Of a DNA stretch of 64,000 bases, positions 26,748 to 34,583 are shown piece by piece. The stretch's first letter is position 1. Each line of letters starts with the position of its first letter. Under the pieces are notes generated by a model. That model had not been told where the DNA came from and searched no databases. It worked only from the letters and a program-made list of their open reading frames with translations. The position numbers were made by a program, and so were the translations under genes. The stretch is from Chitinophaga sp. (GTDB taxonomy: Bacteria; Bacteroidota; Bacteroidia; Chitinophagales; Chitinophagaceae), in NCBI RefSeq assembly GCF_017745275.1, contig NZ_JAGHZS010000002.1, positions 669,859 through 733,858 on the forward strand, written 5' to 3'.

Positions 26748-27125
26748 TTATTTCTTTAATGGTACTGCCGGAGGAAGCGTATGTCTATGTTTGTTCCCCC
26801 ATTCGCTGAGTTGTTTGAAGATAGGGCCGAAGGCCATGGCCATTTCGGTGAGTTCATATTCTACACGGGGTGGCACTTCGGCGTATACGGTACGTTTTAC
26901 GAGGCCATCCTGTTCCAGTGCCCGCAATTGCAGGGTGAGCATACGTTCTGTAATAAGCGGAAATTCTTTCTTCAATTCATTAAACCGGTATTTCTTTGTT
27001 TCCAATTTACTGATGATCAATATTTTCCACCTGCCACCGATCTTATTTACAGCGTAAGTAAGATCGCATTCCACCATAAATGCTTCGTTACGGGTATAAG
27101 TAGAGTTTTGCTTCCTGGTAGCCAT
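26748..27125 (-). CDS. HxlR-family transcriptional regulator
   Basis: A 125-aa winged-helix protein typical of HxlR: CDLTYAVNKIGGRWKILII with the redox-type N-terminal Cys20, FNELKKEFPLITERMLTLQL as the recognition helix region, and the wing VPPRVEYELTEMAMAF. It diverges from an SDR gene with a 148-base spacer carrying GTAC-containing repeats. HxlR regulators often respond to electrophiles and control oxidoreductases, which fits the SDR neighbour. Confidence 0.93.
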   Translation of the reverse strand: MATRKQNSTYTRNEAFMVECDLTYAVNKIGGRWKILIISKLETKKYRFNELKKEFPLITERMLTLQLRALEQDGLVKRTVYAEVPPRVEYELTEMAMAFGPIFKQLSEWGNKHRHTLPPAVPLKK

Positions 27126-27134
27126 TAGTTACAT

Positions 27135-27203
27135 ATTTGTAAGTACCCCACAATTGGTTGTACAGCATATAAAATTAGTAGCTACCCTGTACTTTTACAA
27201 AAG
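27135..27203. promoter_or_regulatory. candidate HxlR operator region
   Basis: TTTGTAAGTAC (27136-27146) and GTACTTTTACAAA (27189-27201) form an imperfect inverted pair, with a further GTAC at 27160. HxlR proteins commonly recognise GTAC-centred sites; this lies between the divergent hxlR-like and SDR genes. Binding is inferred. Confidence 0.35.
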
Positions 27204-27273
27204 AAATTTTTAATCGCTTTTTTGCGCGCAAAGCATTTATTAAAAATAACGTTCACTCATTAAGACAAAAAGT

Positions 27274-28026
27274 ATGGACTTGTATTTAAAAGGAAAAACA
27301 GCAGTAGTTACTGGAGCCAGCCAGGGTATTGGTCGCGCTGTGGCAAAGGAATTGGCGTTGGAAGGAGTAAAAGTATTTGTGACAGGCAGAAACGAAGCGT
27401 TACTACAGGAAGTCAAAGAAGAGATAATAGCAGCGGGTGGTGCGGAGCCGGTTACTTTCGCGCAGGATTTTGTAGCACCGGATGCTGCGCAGAAAATTGC
27501 GGCAGCAGCTTTCGCTGCACTGGGGTCTGTAGATATCCTGGTCAACAACGCAGGCCGCAGTAATCCATTGGATATTGTTGCTTCAGATGAAGGATGGGGT
27601 GCTTCTATGATCCTGGACTTTGAGCGTCACCGGCAACTGACCCAACAATTTTTGCCGCATTTTATAGAGCGGAAGCAGGGAGCTATCCTGAATACCATCA
27701 GCACCTTCGAATTGCGTGTTATGAACGGATCGGCAGTGTATAAGGCGGCGCTGGTAGCATGGTCCAAGCAGTTGGCCGGCGAAGTGGGTAAGTATGGTAT
27801 CCGGGTCAACAATTTGCAGCCTGGATTAATTGACACAGAAAATGTCCGTCGTTTCTTTAATGAAGAAGAACGCAAGGCCTTTGCGGCGCAGCAGATTCCA
27901 TTGGGAGATTTCGGAGAAGCACAGGACATGGCAAACATGGCTACCTTCCTGGTGTCGCCACGCGCCAAATACGTAACTGGTTCTATCGTTGCGGTAGATG
28001 GGGGCATGCGTCACAGTGCATTTTAA
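27274..28026 (+). CDS. SDR family oxidoreductase
   Basis: A 250-aa classical short-chain dehydrogenase: cofactor motif TGASQGIGRA, NNAG (VNNAGRS), catalytic Ser in LNTISTFEL and Tyr-x3-Lys as AVYKAALVAWSKQ, with the Y-x-x-x position AVYKA (Tyr148-x3 is Leu-shifted, so the proton-relay Lys needs checking). The C-terminus YVTGSIVAVDGGMRHS is standard. The likely reaction is NAD(P)-dependent oxidation or reduction of a small alcohol or ketone. It is divergent from the HxlR regulator and followed by a terminator. Confidence 0.9.
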   Translation: MDLYLKGKTAVVTGASQGIGRAVAKELALEGVKVFVTGRNEALLQEVKEEIIAAGGAEPVTFAQDFVAPDAAQKIAAAAFAALGSVDILVNNAGRSNPLDIVASDEGWGASMILDFERHRQLTQQFLPHFIERKQGAILNTISTFELRVMNGSAVYKAALVAWSKQLAGEVGKYGIRVNNLQPGLIDTENVRRFFNEEERKAFAAQQIPLGDFGEAQDMANMATFLVSPRAKYVTGSIVAVDGGMRHSAF

Positions 28027-28047
28027 TAGGAATTGGTTATAATAGGA

Positions 28048-28083
28048 AGTCCTTGTCACCAGGAAGGTGACAGGACTTTTTTA
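28048..28083 (+). terminator. terminator after the SDR gene
   Basis: AGTCCTTGTCACC (28048-28060) pairs with GGTGACAGGACT (28066-28077) with one bulged T, followed by a T-run. Confidence 0.88.
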
Positions 28084-28456
28084 TTGGGGTTAGTACAGGG
28101 AGATGAAAAGTACTTCATCTTATATCCACTTCATTTCTAATAGATGTCATCAGAATTGCAGGCTCGTATATCCCTGCCAGTTATACCCAACTTACCAGGA
28201 TCATTTGTATTTATGTGGTAAAAAAACATCTAGGATGATGACAGGATGGTTTGTTTAAAGTAACTTAGAAATATTGTTCTAACCTCGTAAATAGCATATC
28301 ATTGTACAGTTGCTGGAAATTATTGTTTACGTTGTTTTTGCTGTTTTTAAAATCCGTGATAAACGTAAAAAGCGTACGAATGCATTAAGCAGGGATACGA
28401 TTTCCTAAAAATAGTGATCTTTGCGACCTTTCTTTAGCCTATATCATTTTGTAATT
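28084..28456. other. spacer without recognised genes
   Basis: AT-rich, with stop codons in all frames and no convincing hairpin. GATCTTTG at 28414-28421 is one base off the -7 consensus and could drive the next gene. Nothing else is supportable. Confidence 0.4.
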
Positions 28457-29047
28457 ATGGATAGTAAGATAGCAGCACAGTTAGAAGCCATATTTGGCGA
28501 AGACTTCTTTTCCTTTTTTTATGTACCCTATGTGAATGAAAGGATACACACCTTGCAGGAAGTAATGGGGGTTAATTGGTATCTGCCCATTTTTGATGGG
28601 GACTATTGGCCGGAGAAACATCCCCTCAATTTCCCTGGGCCGCTTTATACAGGGGAGACAGATAACTGCGGTACTGGTCGCCCGGAGGCGCCGTTTAATG
28701 TATTATATGACAACGACGGTCGGGAATATGTGTACAGACAGCCCGCCAACTATACGGAACTACTAGGTGTACTGACTGCTGCCGGCATAGATCCATTTGA
28801 TGGTTACGCCGGCAATGGCAATGATCACTGGACATATGATGCCTGTAAGACCTGGTGGCGTAACCGCGGGGATGTAATTGTTGCACTTCAGGACGGGGAA
28901 TTACGCGCGTTGAACGAGGGCCATGAGCAGGCCTATATCGATTATCTCCGATCCGGTGCCGCAGAAACAGACCTCAGACGATATTGCTATTTCCTCGAAC
29001 ACTACCAATATCCTACCAATGAACAGGTAGCCTTACCCGACCTGTAA
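28457..29047 (+). CDS. hypothetical protein, 196 aa
   Basis: The start at 28457 (MDSKIAAQLEAIFGEDFF) is preferred over 28421, which would extend into the likely promoter. The protein is acidic and aromatic-rich with clusters of Trp/Tyr/Asp (NWYLPIFDGDYWPEKH, GNDHWTYDACKTWWRN). There is no signal peptide. A repeated helical C-terminus (EQAYIDYLRSG, LRRYCYFLEHYQYP) ends the protein. No family is recognised; it could be an intracellular immunity- or stress-type protein but nothing shows it. Confidence 0.65.
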   Translation: MDSKIAAQLEAIFGEDFFSFFYVPYVNERIHTLQEVMGVNWYLPIFDGDYWPEKHPLNFPGPLYTGETDNCGTGRPEAPFNVLYDNDGREYVYRQPANYTELLGVLTAAGIDPFDGYAGNGNDHWTYDACKTWWRNRGDVIVALQDGELRALNEGHEQAYIDYLRSGAAETDLRRYCYFLEHYQYPTNEQVALPDL

Positions 29048-29148
29048 CATCATTAGTCAATACGGTGTTGAAAAAAGTCAAGGGAGCCCGCATAACATCG
29101 TGGACTACCCACTAACTTAGCAGGCATACACTACCTGAAAAGTTCGTT

Positions 29149-29553
29149 ATGAAAGCAGCCTTATATACACTACTGCTGGTGGGCCTTTTTTCCTGCCACA
29201 AACAACCCCGCCCGGTGAGTCGTTATGCTTCCGTTGTTGGCTTGCGCCCGGAAAAAATAGCGGAGTATAAGCAGCTCCACGCCTCCGTATGGCCGGATGT
29301 ACTGAAAATGATCAGCGCCTGCCATATCAGTAACTATTCCATCTACCTGAAAAAAATAAATGAAAACTGGTTCCTGTTCAGCTATTTTGAATACACCGGA
29401 ACAGATTTCAATGCAGATATGCAGCGTATGAAAAATGATACCACCACTCAACGCTGGTGGAAGGCAACCGCACCTTGTCAACTGCCACTACCGGATGCTG
29501 CAGCAAAGGGCGAAACCTGGTCAGGAATGGAAGAAGTATTTCATTACCAGTAA
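29149..29553 (+). CDS. L-rhamnose mutarotase family lipoprotein
   Basis: A 134-aa protein whose domain resembles L-rhamnose mutarotase (RhaM): SVVGLRPEKIAEYKQLHASVW near the start, ISNYSIYLKKINENWFLFSYFEY in the middle, WWKATAPCQLP at the end. The family interconverts alpha and beta anomers of L-rhamnose. Unlike cytoplasmic RhaM, this one begins with a lipoprotein signal, LLLVGLFSCHKQ, with the lipobox Cys at residue 16, so it is probably anchored in the envelope. It is followed by a very long hairpin. No other rhamnose gene is nearby. Confidence 0.82.
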   Translation: MKAALYTLLLVGLFSCHKQPRPVSRYASVVGLRPEKIAEYKQLHASVWPDVLKMISACHISNYSIYLKKINENWFLFSYFEYTGTDFNADMQRMKNDTTTQRWWKATAPCQLPLPDAAAKGETWSGMEEVFHYQ

Positions 29554-29567
29554 TCAGGACCTGGGGA

Positions 29568-29837
29568 GAGCAGAAAGCATAAAGCAGAAAGCAAAAAGCT
29601 ATTGTAGCGGATGATCGTAGCGGATTTTGTCTGTAAACAGGATTATACTGATTATGCTTATATTTTGGAGATTAAAAAAAAGAAGGGAGGATTAAAGCAG
29701 ATATCTGTTTTAATTCCCCCTTCTTTTATAATCAAAAATAAAAATCAGCATAATCAGTATAATCCTGTTTACAGACAAAATCCGCTACGATCATCCGCTA
29801 CAATAGCTTTTTGCTTTCTGCTTTATGCTTTCTGCTC
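29568..29837. repeat. giant hairpin H2 with a perfect 91-bp stem
   Basis: The left arm 29568-29658 is exactly complementary to the right arm 29747-29837 (91 of 91). The outer arms carry the heptad units AGCAGAA/AGCATAA/AGCAAAA and the motif AAAAAGCTATTG. The 88-nt centre folds again (GGAGATTAAAAAAAAGAAGG region against its near-complement around ATAT). The right arm ends exactly at the stop codon of the S41 peptidase gene (29838-29840); the left begins 14 bases after the mutarotase stop codon. Confidence 0.95.
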
Positions 29838-30797
29838 CTACATCTGTATCATCTTCAGCGCTTCCTGCAATGCTTCTGCCGAAGCTGTCACTTTATCCGG
29901 TTGAACACCTTTGCCCTCCCAGTTTTGCTGTGTGCCCGGCAGTACCGGGGCTGCTTCAGATATAGAGATAAATACTTCATTATTTACCGGGTGATATTCA
30001 TTGTGATTGGCACCGCCGGCAGATGCTTCGCCCACAATGGTAGCCCGGTGCTGTGCCTGCATCACATAGGCAAGTGCTTCGGCGGCCGACGCGGTTTTTT
30101 TGTTGACCAGTATATATAATTTCCCCGGGTACATCATTCCCGGCGCCAGGGCCACGCTGCTATCTGTTTCTGTTTCGCCGGTCCTGGAGTGGAAGGTGAG
30201 CAGCGGGCGTCCGCCGGGGATGAAATAGCTTTCCAGCATAGGTTTTATTTCACTGCCGCCGCCGCCATTATCGCGCAGGTCGATGATCAGGGAGGAGGTG
30301 CGTGCTACAAATGCCATGGCAGCCTGTAGTACAGGCAAGCTTTCGTCGGAGATATTAATTTCTGATAACCGGATATAGCCGGTGTTGCCATCGAGTACCT
30401 GTACTTCCCGGAACCCGTAATTTTGTTCCCGCGATTTTTTGCTGTGAAAGAAGTCATCTACACCGTTATGTTCCTGCTGGGTGCGGAGCTTGGCTACTTT
30501 CTCCGGGTTGTACCGGAGGTAGAGGTGTCCGTCCTGGCTGAAGTTACGCAGGATGGCGGTACCCACGGAATCGAAGGACTTCCAGTTGCTTACCTGCCGG
30601 AAACTGCCTGCCCGGTATTGTTCCTGCAGGTGATGCGCTATTTGTTCTCCTTTGTCGGCAAACACATAATGCCGCCGTATCAGCGCTGCGGCGCTGTCGA
30701 CCGCCCGTGACACTTCTCTGGCAGGCAAAACCTCCTGGGCTGCGGCTGCCAAAGGAATACAGCAGCCAATCATGCAAATAAATCTTCTGATAAACAT
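29838..30797 (-). CDS. S41 family peptidase
   Basis: A 319-aa exported protein: signal peptide FICMIGCCIPLAAAAQ, a helical N-terminal domain, and an S41 (tail-specific/CtpA-type) core. Visible are GYIRLSEINI, the strand IIDLRDNGGGG, and the catalytic Ser in KKTASAAEAL; the family's Lys would be in the following helix but the usual K is not obvious, as in the IRBP-type subgroup. It is probably a periplasmic or secreted protease. It follows an AraC regulator gene by 64 bases on the same strand. Confidence 0.88.
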   Translation of the reverse strand: MFIRRFICMIGCCIPLAAAAQEVLPAREVSRAVDSAAALIRRHYVFADKGEQIAHHLQEQYRAGSFRQVSNWKSFDSVGTAILRNFSQDGHLYLRYNPEKVAKLRTQQEHNGVDDFFHSKKSREQNYGFREVQVLDGNTGYIRLSEINISDESLPVLQAAMAFVARTSSLIIDLRDNGGGGSEIKPMLESYFIPGGRPLLTFHSRTGETETDSSVALAPGMMYPGKLYILVNKKTASAAEALAYVMQAQHRATIVGEASAGGANHNEYHPVNNEVFISISEAAPVLPGTQQNWEGKGVQPDKVTASAEALQEALKMIQM

Positions 30798-30861
30798 ACT
30801 TCCAATTTAAGTAGTAAAGGTCGGAAGGGGGGGCGCTATTAAATAGTATAAAATTAGCGTG

Positions 30862-31650
30862 TTATAATTGGCGGAACTGCCGGGGTAAAAAGCCGGTTAC
30901 CTGTTTGAAGGCACGGATAAAATGACTCTGGTCAAAGAATCCACAGGCATAGGCAATGTCGGTGAGGGAATGATCCGTTGTTTGTATCAGCTGCATGGCG
31001 TGGTCGATTTTTATCTTCCGTATATATTCCCCCAGTGAACAATGAAAGTATACCGGGAAGTACCGCGAAATACTAACCGGATGTACACCCAGTACAGCAG
31101 CCATTTCGGTGAGGGAAAGGTTGTCGCTCCAACGGTCATGCAGCAACATTTTTAACTGTGCCAGCCAGGATGGCATCGTTTGTTTTCGTACAGGCGGTAC
31201 CGTGAATACCGGCAGCAGGAGGGCGGGAACGGTGGTAGCCAGCAGGGGATCTGCCTGCATACATTCCCGGTATATCTGCAGCATGGCGTATTTCATTTGT
31301 GCCTGTTGGGCAGGAAACTTTTCCAGCGTACTGAATTGCAATCCATGTTGCGCCAGGAAAGTTTCCGGTATTTCGATGTTGATATTTTTGGAAGGATATT
31401 GTGTGTGACTGTTCTTATGCCGTTCGCCGCTGTAGTAGTAAAGCACGTGGCCGGTGCTGACTTCCTGCTCTTTACGGGATCGTTGTTCCCGGTTGCCGCC
31501 GGCCAGCAACAACGTGAGATGGTGATGTTCATGGCAATGCCAGCCCTGGAATACCGGGGTCTGATAGCGGGTCTGACTCACAATAATGCCGTCCAGGTGA
31601 AACGTCTGGCTGGCAATACCAAGAAACTGTCCTTCCTTCAATTTGCGCAT
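30862..31650 (-). CDS. AraC family transcriptional regulator
   Basis: A 262-aa protein. The N-terminal half is a cupin-like sensing domain (PVFQGWHCHEHHHLTLLLAG, a His-rich possible metal or ligand site). The C-terminal AraC DNA-binding domain has LTEMAAVLGVHPVSISRYFP and LTDIAYACGFFDQSHFIRAF, ending GFLPRQFRQL. It is located 9 bases after the lipoamide dehydrogenase gene and upstream of the S41 peptidase gene, all on the minus strand. It may regulate the S41 gene; the inducer is unknown. Confidence 0.9.
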   Translation of the reverse strand: MRKLKEGQFLGIASQTFHLDGIIVSQTRYQTPVFQGWHCHEHHHLTLLLAGGNREQRSRKEQEVSTGHVLYYYSGERHKNSHTQYPSKNINIEIPETFLAQHGLQFSTLEKFPAQQAQMKYAMLQIYRECMQADPLLATTVPALLLPVFTVPPVRKQTMPSWLAQLKMLLHDRWSDNLSLTEMAAVLGVHPVSISRYFPVYFHCSLGEYIRKIKIDHAMQLIQTTDHSLTDIAYACGFFDQSHFIRAFKQVTGFLPRQFRQL

Positions 31651-31659
31651 GTACTACGT

Positions 31660-33063
31660 TTATATGTTGATAGCGCCCTGACCGGTGGCGACCAGGTATG
31701 CATCCTTTAATGCCTCCGAATAGGTAGGATGTGCATAGCAAAGATGCGCTAATTCTCCGGCAGTAATTTCATATTCCATACTCACCACGCATTGTGCAAT
31801 CACATCGGCTGCCCTTGGCCCAATAATGTGTACACCCAGCACTTCGCCATATTGCGGCGATACCAGTACTTTCACAAAACCATCCGTGTCCATGGAAGCC
31901 CTTGCACGGGCGCTGGCCAGGTAAGGGAATTTACCCACTTTATACGTCACGCCCTGCGCTTTCAACTGTTCTTCTGTAGCGCCTGCGGCAGCTACTTCCG
32001 GCCAGGTGTATACCACAGAAGGAATGAAATCATATTTGATATGTGGTTTTAGTCCATGGATTACTTCCGCTACAAAGGTACCTTCTTCTTCGGCTTTATG
32101 TGCCAGCATGGGGCCGTCAATTACATCGCCGATGGCGTAAATGTTAGGCACGCTGGTCTGCAGTTGTGCATCGACTTTTATCTTGCCGTTTTTTTCCGGG
32201 GTGATACCCACGGCAGATAAGTTCAAACCCTCGGTGTAGGCCTTTCTGCCTACGGCTACCATGCAGTAATCGGCGGTAAGCTGTTGTGTTTGTCCGGCGG
32301 CATCGAGGAACTGTACTGATGCTGAAGTGCCGGTGTTGGCAGCAGATTGTACTTTACTATTTAGCAGTACCCGGATATGAAGTTTGGATAGTGTTTTCTG
32401 TAGGGCTTTTCCCAACTCTTTGTCCATGGTAGGTATCAGCGAGTCGGTGTATTCAATAATGGTGACTTCCGTGCCGATGCGGGCGTATACCGACGCCATT
32501 TCCACGCCAATCACGCCTCCGCCGATAATTACCATGGAAGCGGGGCGGGCGGCCAGCGACAAACCCTCGGTAGACGTAATAATTCTTTGTTTATCGATAG
32601 TCACCCCGGGAATAGACGATGGCTTGGAGCCTGTGGCAATCACGAAGTAACGGCTGGTTAATACTGTCGTTTTATCTGTGCCGGTTACTTTCAGATGGGT
32701 CTTATCAACAAAGCTGCCAACACCGGTGTGTACATCGATTTTATTTTTCTTCATCAGGTAAACCAGCCCGGATGTATTCTGTTGTACTACTTCGCTTTTG
32801 CGCCGGATAAATTGTGTGAAATCGAGGGCAATATTGTCTACCTGAATGCCATGTGCGTGGAATTGATCCTTCGCCTGGTGATAGTGCTCCGAGCTGTCCA
32901 GCAGGGCTTTTGCGGGTATGCATCCCACGTTGGTACAGGTGCCGCCCAGGGTATTGTACTTCTCTACAATGGCTACCCGGTAACCCAGTTGTGCTGCACG
33001 GATGGCAGATACATATCCTCCGGGGCCGGAGCCGATGACTACAATGTCGTATTGGTTCTCCAT
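31660..33063 (-). CDS. lpdA: dihydrolipoyl dehydrogenase
   Basis: A 467-aa FAD disulfide oxidoreductase that reoxidises dihydrolipoamide with NAD+. FAD motif GSGPGGYVSAIRAAQLG (res 11-27), redox Cys43/Cys48 in GGTCTNVGCIPAK, NAD-binding IIGGGVIGVEMASVYARIG, FAD-binding TSVPNIYAIGDVIDGPMLAH, and the catalytic His-Glu pair in AHPTYSEALKDA. Length fits E3 subunits. No E1/E2 subunit gene is adjacent, so it probably serves complexes encoded elsewhere. Its promoter carries a palindrome typical of a TetR-type operator. Confidence 0.95.
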   Translation of the reverse strand: MENQYDIVVIGSGPGGYVSAIRAAQLGYRVAIVEKYNTLGGTCTNVGCIPAKALLDSSEHYHQAKDQFHAHGIQVDNIALDFTQFIRRKSEVVQQNTSGLVYLMKKNKIDVHTGVGSFVDKTHLKVTGTDKTTVLTSRYFVIATGSKPSSIPGVTIDKQRIITSTEGLSLAARPASMVIIGGGVIGVEMASVYARIGTEVTIIEYTDSLIPTMDKELGKALQKTLSKLHIRVLLNSKVQSAANTGTSASVQFLDAAGQTQQLTADYCMVAVGRKAYTEGLNLSAVGITPEKNGKIKVDAQLQTSVPNIYAIGDVIDGPMLAHKAEEEGTFVAEVIHGLKPHIKYDFIPSVVYTWPEVAAAGATEEQLKAQGVTYKVGKFPYLASARARASMDTDGFVKVLVSPQYGEVLGVHIIGPRAADVIAQCVVSMEYEITAGELAHLCYAHPTYSEALKDAYLVATGQGAINI

Positions 33064-33088
33064 AAAATGCTTTTTAATATGAGCCGTA

Positions 33089-33119
33089 CAAAACTAATTA
33101 AAAATATACCAATCGGTAT
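33089..33119 (-). promoter_or_regulatory. lpdA promoter with palindromic operator
   Basis: On the minus strand, TAGTTTTG (complement of 33089-33096) matches the -7 consensus. Ten bases upstream lies ATACC-AATC-GGTAT (33106-33119), an exact 5-bp inverted repeat with a 4-base spacer positioned where a repressor would block the polymerase. No regulator of that type is adjacent. Confidence 0.5.
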
Positions 33120-33186
33120 TATTTATATTTTATTTTGTTTCCGGAGATAGATACCGCCACGTAACCGCTTTTATCTGCAGGCAGTT

Positions 33187-33579
33187 TCACGGGGTCCCGG
33201 TCTCTTGCAGTTGACGCCGGTACTGCATGAAAGACCAGGCCAGCGGTGTAAAAAAAGAAAGCAGCATCACCAGCAGCAGGCCAACTTCTCCTCCGTCATA
33301 AATGTAATATCCCAGCACACCTGCCACCAGGGCTGGCAGCCCGAAAAAAGATAACCCGGATAATACCCGATGGTGGCTCACCGCAGGCAGGTAGTTAAAG
33401 AAAATAGTCAGCGTAGATGCAGCCATGCAACAACAACAGAATACTACCATCACATGCGCCAGGCCGTAAAAGTCGTTTCGCTGATCGGGAACTACTACAA
33501 ACTGTAGCCACAACAGGGATATAACGGTACTACAGATCAGCGTTGACAGTACCGTTTTTAGTACAATGCCTTTTAACAT
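33187..33579 (-). CDS. small integral membrane protein, 130 aa
   Basis: The start at 33579 (MLKGIVLKTVLS) is chosen because the longer ORF to 33705 would overlap the divergent SDR gene start at 33691. Four hydrophobic helices are seen (LICSTVISLLWLQFVVV, VMVVFCCCCMAASTLTIFF, LSFFGLPALVAGVLGYYI, LLLVMLLSFFTPLAWSFM), one with four consecutive Cys. It is predicted to lie in the inner membrane. No family is recognised and the function is unknown. Confidence 0.65.
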   Translation of the reverse strand: MLKGIVLKTVLSTLICSTVISLLWLQFVVVPDQRNDFYGLAHVMVVFCCCCMAASTLTIFFNYLPAVSHHRVLSGLSFFGLPALVAGVLGYYIYDGGEVGLLLVMLLSFFTPLAWSFMQYRRQLQETGTP

Positions 33580-33690
33580 AGGTGGAGAAAGATTAACACA
33601 AACAAATATAACGGCTTCAGCTGGTAGATTATTATTATTTTCAAGGCAACTATCACATGGCAGCAAGCCATTCAAATCAGCAAAAATCAT

Positions 33691-34527
33691 ATGAAAAACC
33701 AGCAAAAAAAAGTATGGTTCATTACCGGTGCATCCGGCGGCTTTGGAAAATCATTTGCGGAATATGCCATCCGACAGGGTTACCAGGTAGTGGTAACGGC
33801 CAGGCGCCTCGACAAACTGGAAGACATTAAAGCATTAGCCCCGGACCAGGTGGAAGCCATCCGGATGGATGTTAACAACAATGATGAAATTGCTACTGCC
33901 ATACAGGCGGTGAAAGCCCGCTTCGGCCGGGTAGATGTACTCATTAACAACGCCGGATACGGTATCGTAGGCGGGGTGGAAGAAACCCCGGAAACAGAAC
34001 TGCGCGCATTGATGGATACCAATTTCTTTGGTGCAGTGAATGTTACCCGTGCACTGCTGCCACTGTTCAGAGAACAGCAGTCCGGTGCCATCGTCAACAT
34101 CAGCAGCATGGGCGGACAATTATCCTTTCCCGGCTTCGGCGCCTACTCCGCTTCCAAATTTGCACTGGAAGGTATTTCAGAAGCCCTGGCCGCTGAAATG
34201 GCACCTTTCGGCGTGAAAGTAGTGATTGTAGAACCGGGACAATTCAAAACAGAATTGGCAGGTGCAGCAATGAAACATATGCCGGAAATTCCTGGCTATG
34301 AAAGTACGGTTGGCCCCATCAGGGATTTCGCCAAAAATATGCACGGCACACAGGAAGGCGATCCTGCTAAAGCAGCAGCAGCGATTGACCTCGCCTTATC
34401 CTCGCCCAATACGCCACTACGACTGCAGTTAGGCGAAGACGCCGTTGCAGCTATTAAACAGCACAGCGAAAACCTGTTGAAAGACCTGGCCACCTGGGAA
34501 TCCGTAGCAGCCAATACAAAGATCTGA
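33691..34527 (+). CDS. SDR family oxidoreductase
   Basis: A 278-aa classical SDR: TGASGGFGKS cofactor loop, basic residues RRLDK after strand 2 (NADP preference), LINNAGYG, catalytic Ser in ISSMGGQ and Tyr-x3-Lys in YSASKFAL, followed by EPGQFKTELAG. Residues after 200 (from MPGIPGYEST-like MPEIPGYEST) match the subgroup often annotated as oxidoreductase/SDR 'DltE-like'. It is monocistronic with its own terminator. The substrate is unknown. Confidence 0.93.
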   Translation: MKNQQKKVWFITGASGGFGKSFAEYAIRQGYQVVVTARRLDKLEDIKALAPDQVEAIRMDVNNNDEIATAIQAVKARFGRVDVLINNAGYGIVGGVEETPETELRALMDTNFFGAVNVTRALLPLFREQQSGAIVNISSMGGQLSFPGFGAYSASKFALEGISEALAAEMAPFGVKVVIVEPGQFKTELAGAAMKHMPEIPGYESTVGPIRDFAKNMHGTQEGDPAKAAAAIDLALSSPNTPLRLQLGEDAVAAIKQHSENLLKDLATWESVAANTKI

Positions 34528-34534
34528 CGCGCAT

Positions 34535-34570
34535 AAGAAAGGCTGACCTCACAGGAAGTTAGCCTTTCTT
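34535..34570. terminator. bidirectional terminator
   Basis: AAGAAAGGCTGAC (34535-34547) pairs with GTTAGCCTTTCTT (34558-34570), one G-T pair. The arm itself supplies TTTCTT on the + strand and on the minus strand, between convergent SDR and LVIVD genes. Confidence 0.8.
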
Positions 34571-34583
34571 AATGTTTGAAAAA

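Noticed and set aside
33580..33705. N-terminal extension of the small membrane protein
   Set aside because: It would overlap the start of the divergent SDR gene and adds a non-conserved, Cys/Asn-rich stretch before the natural first helix.
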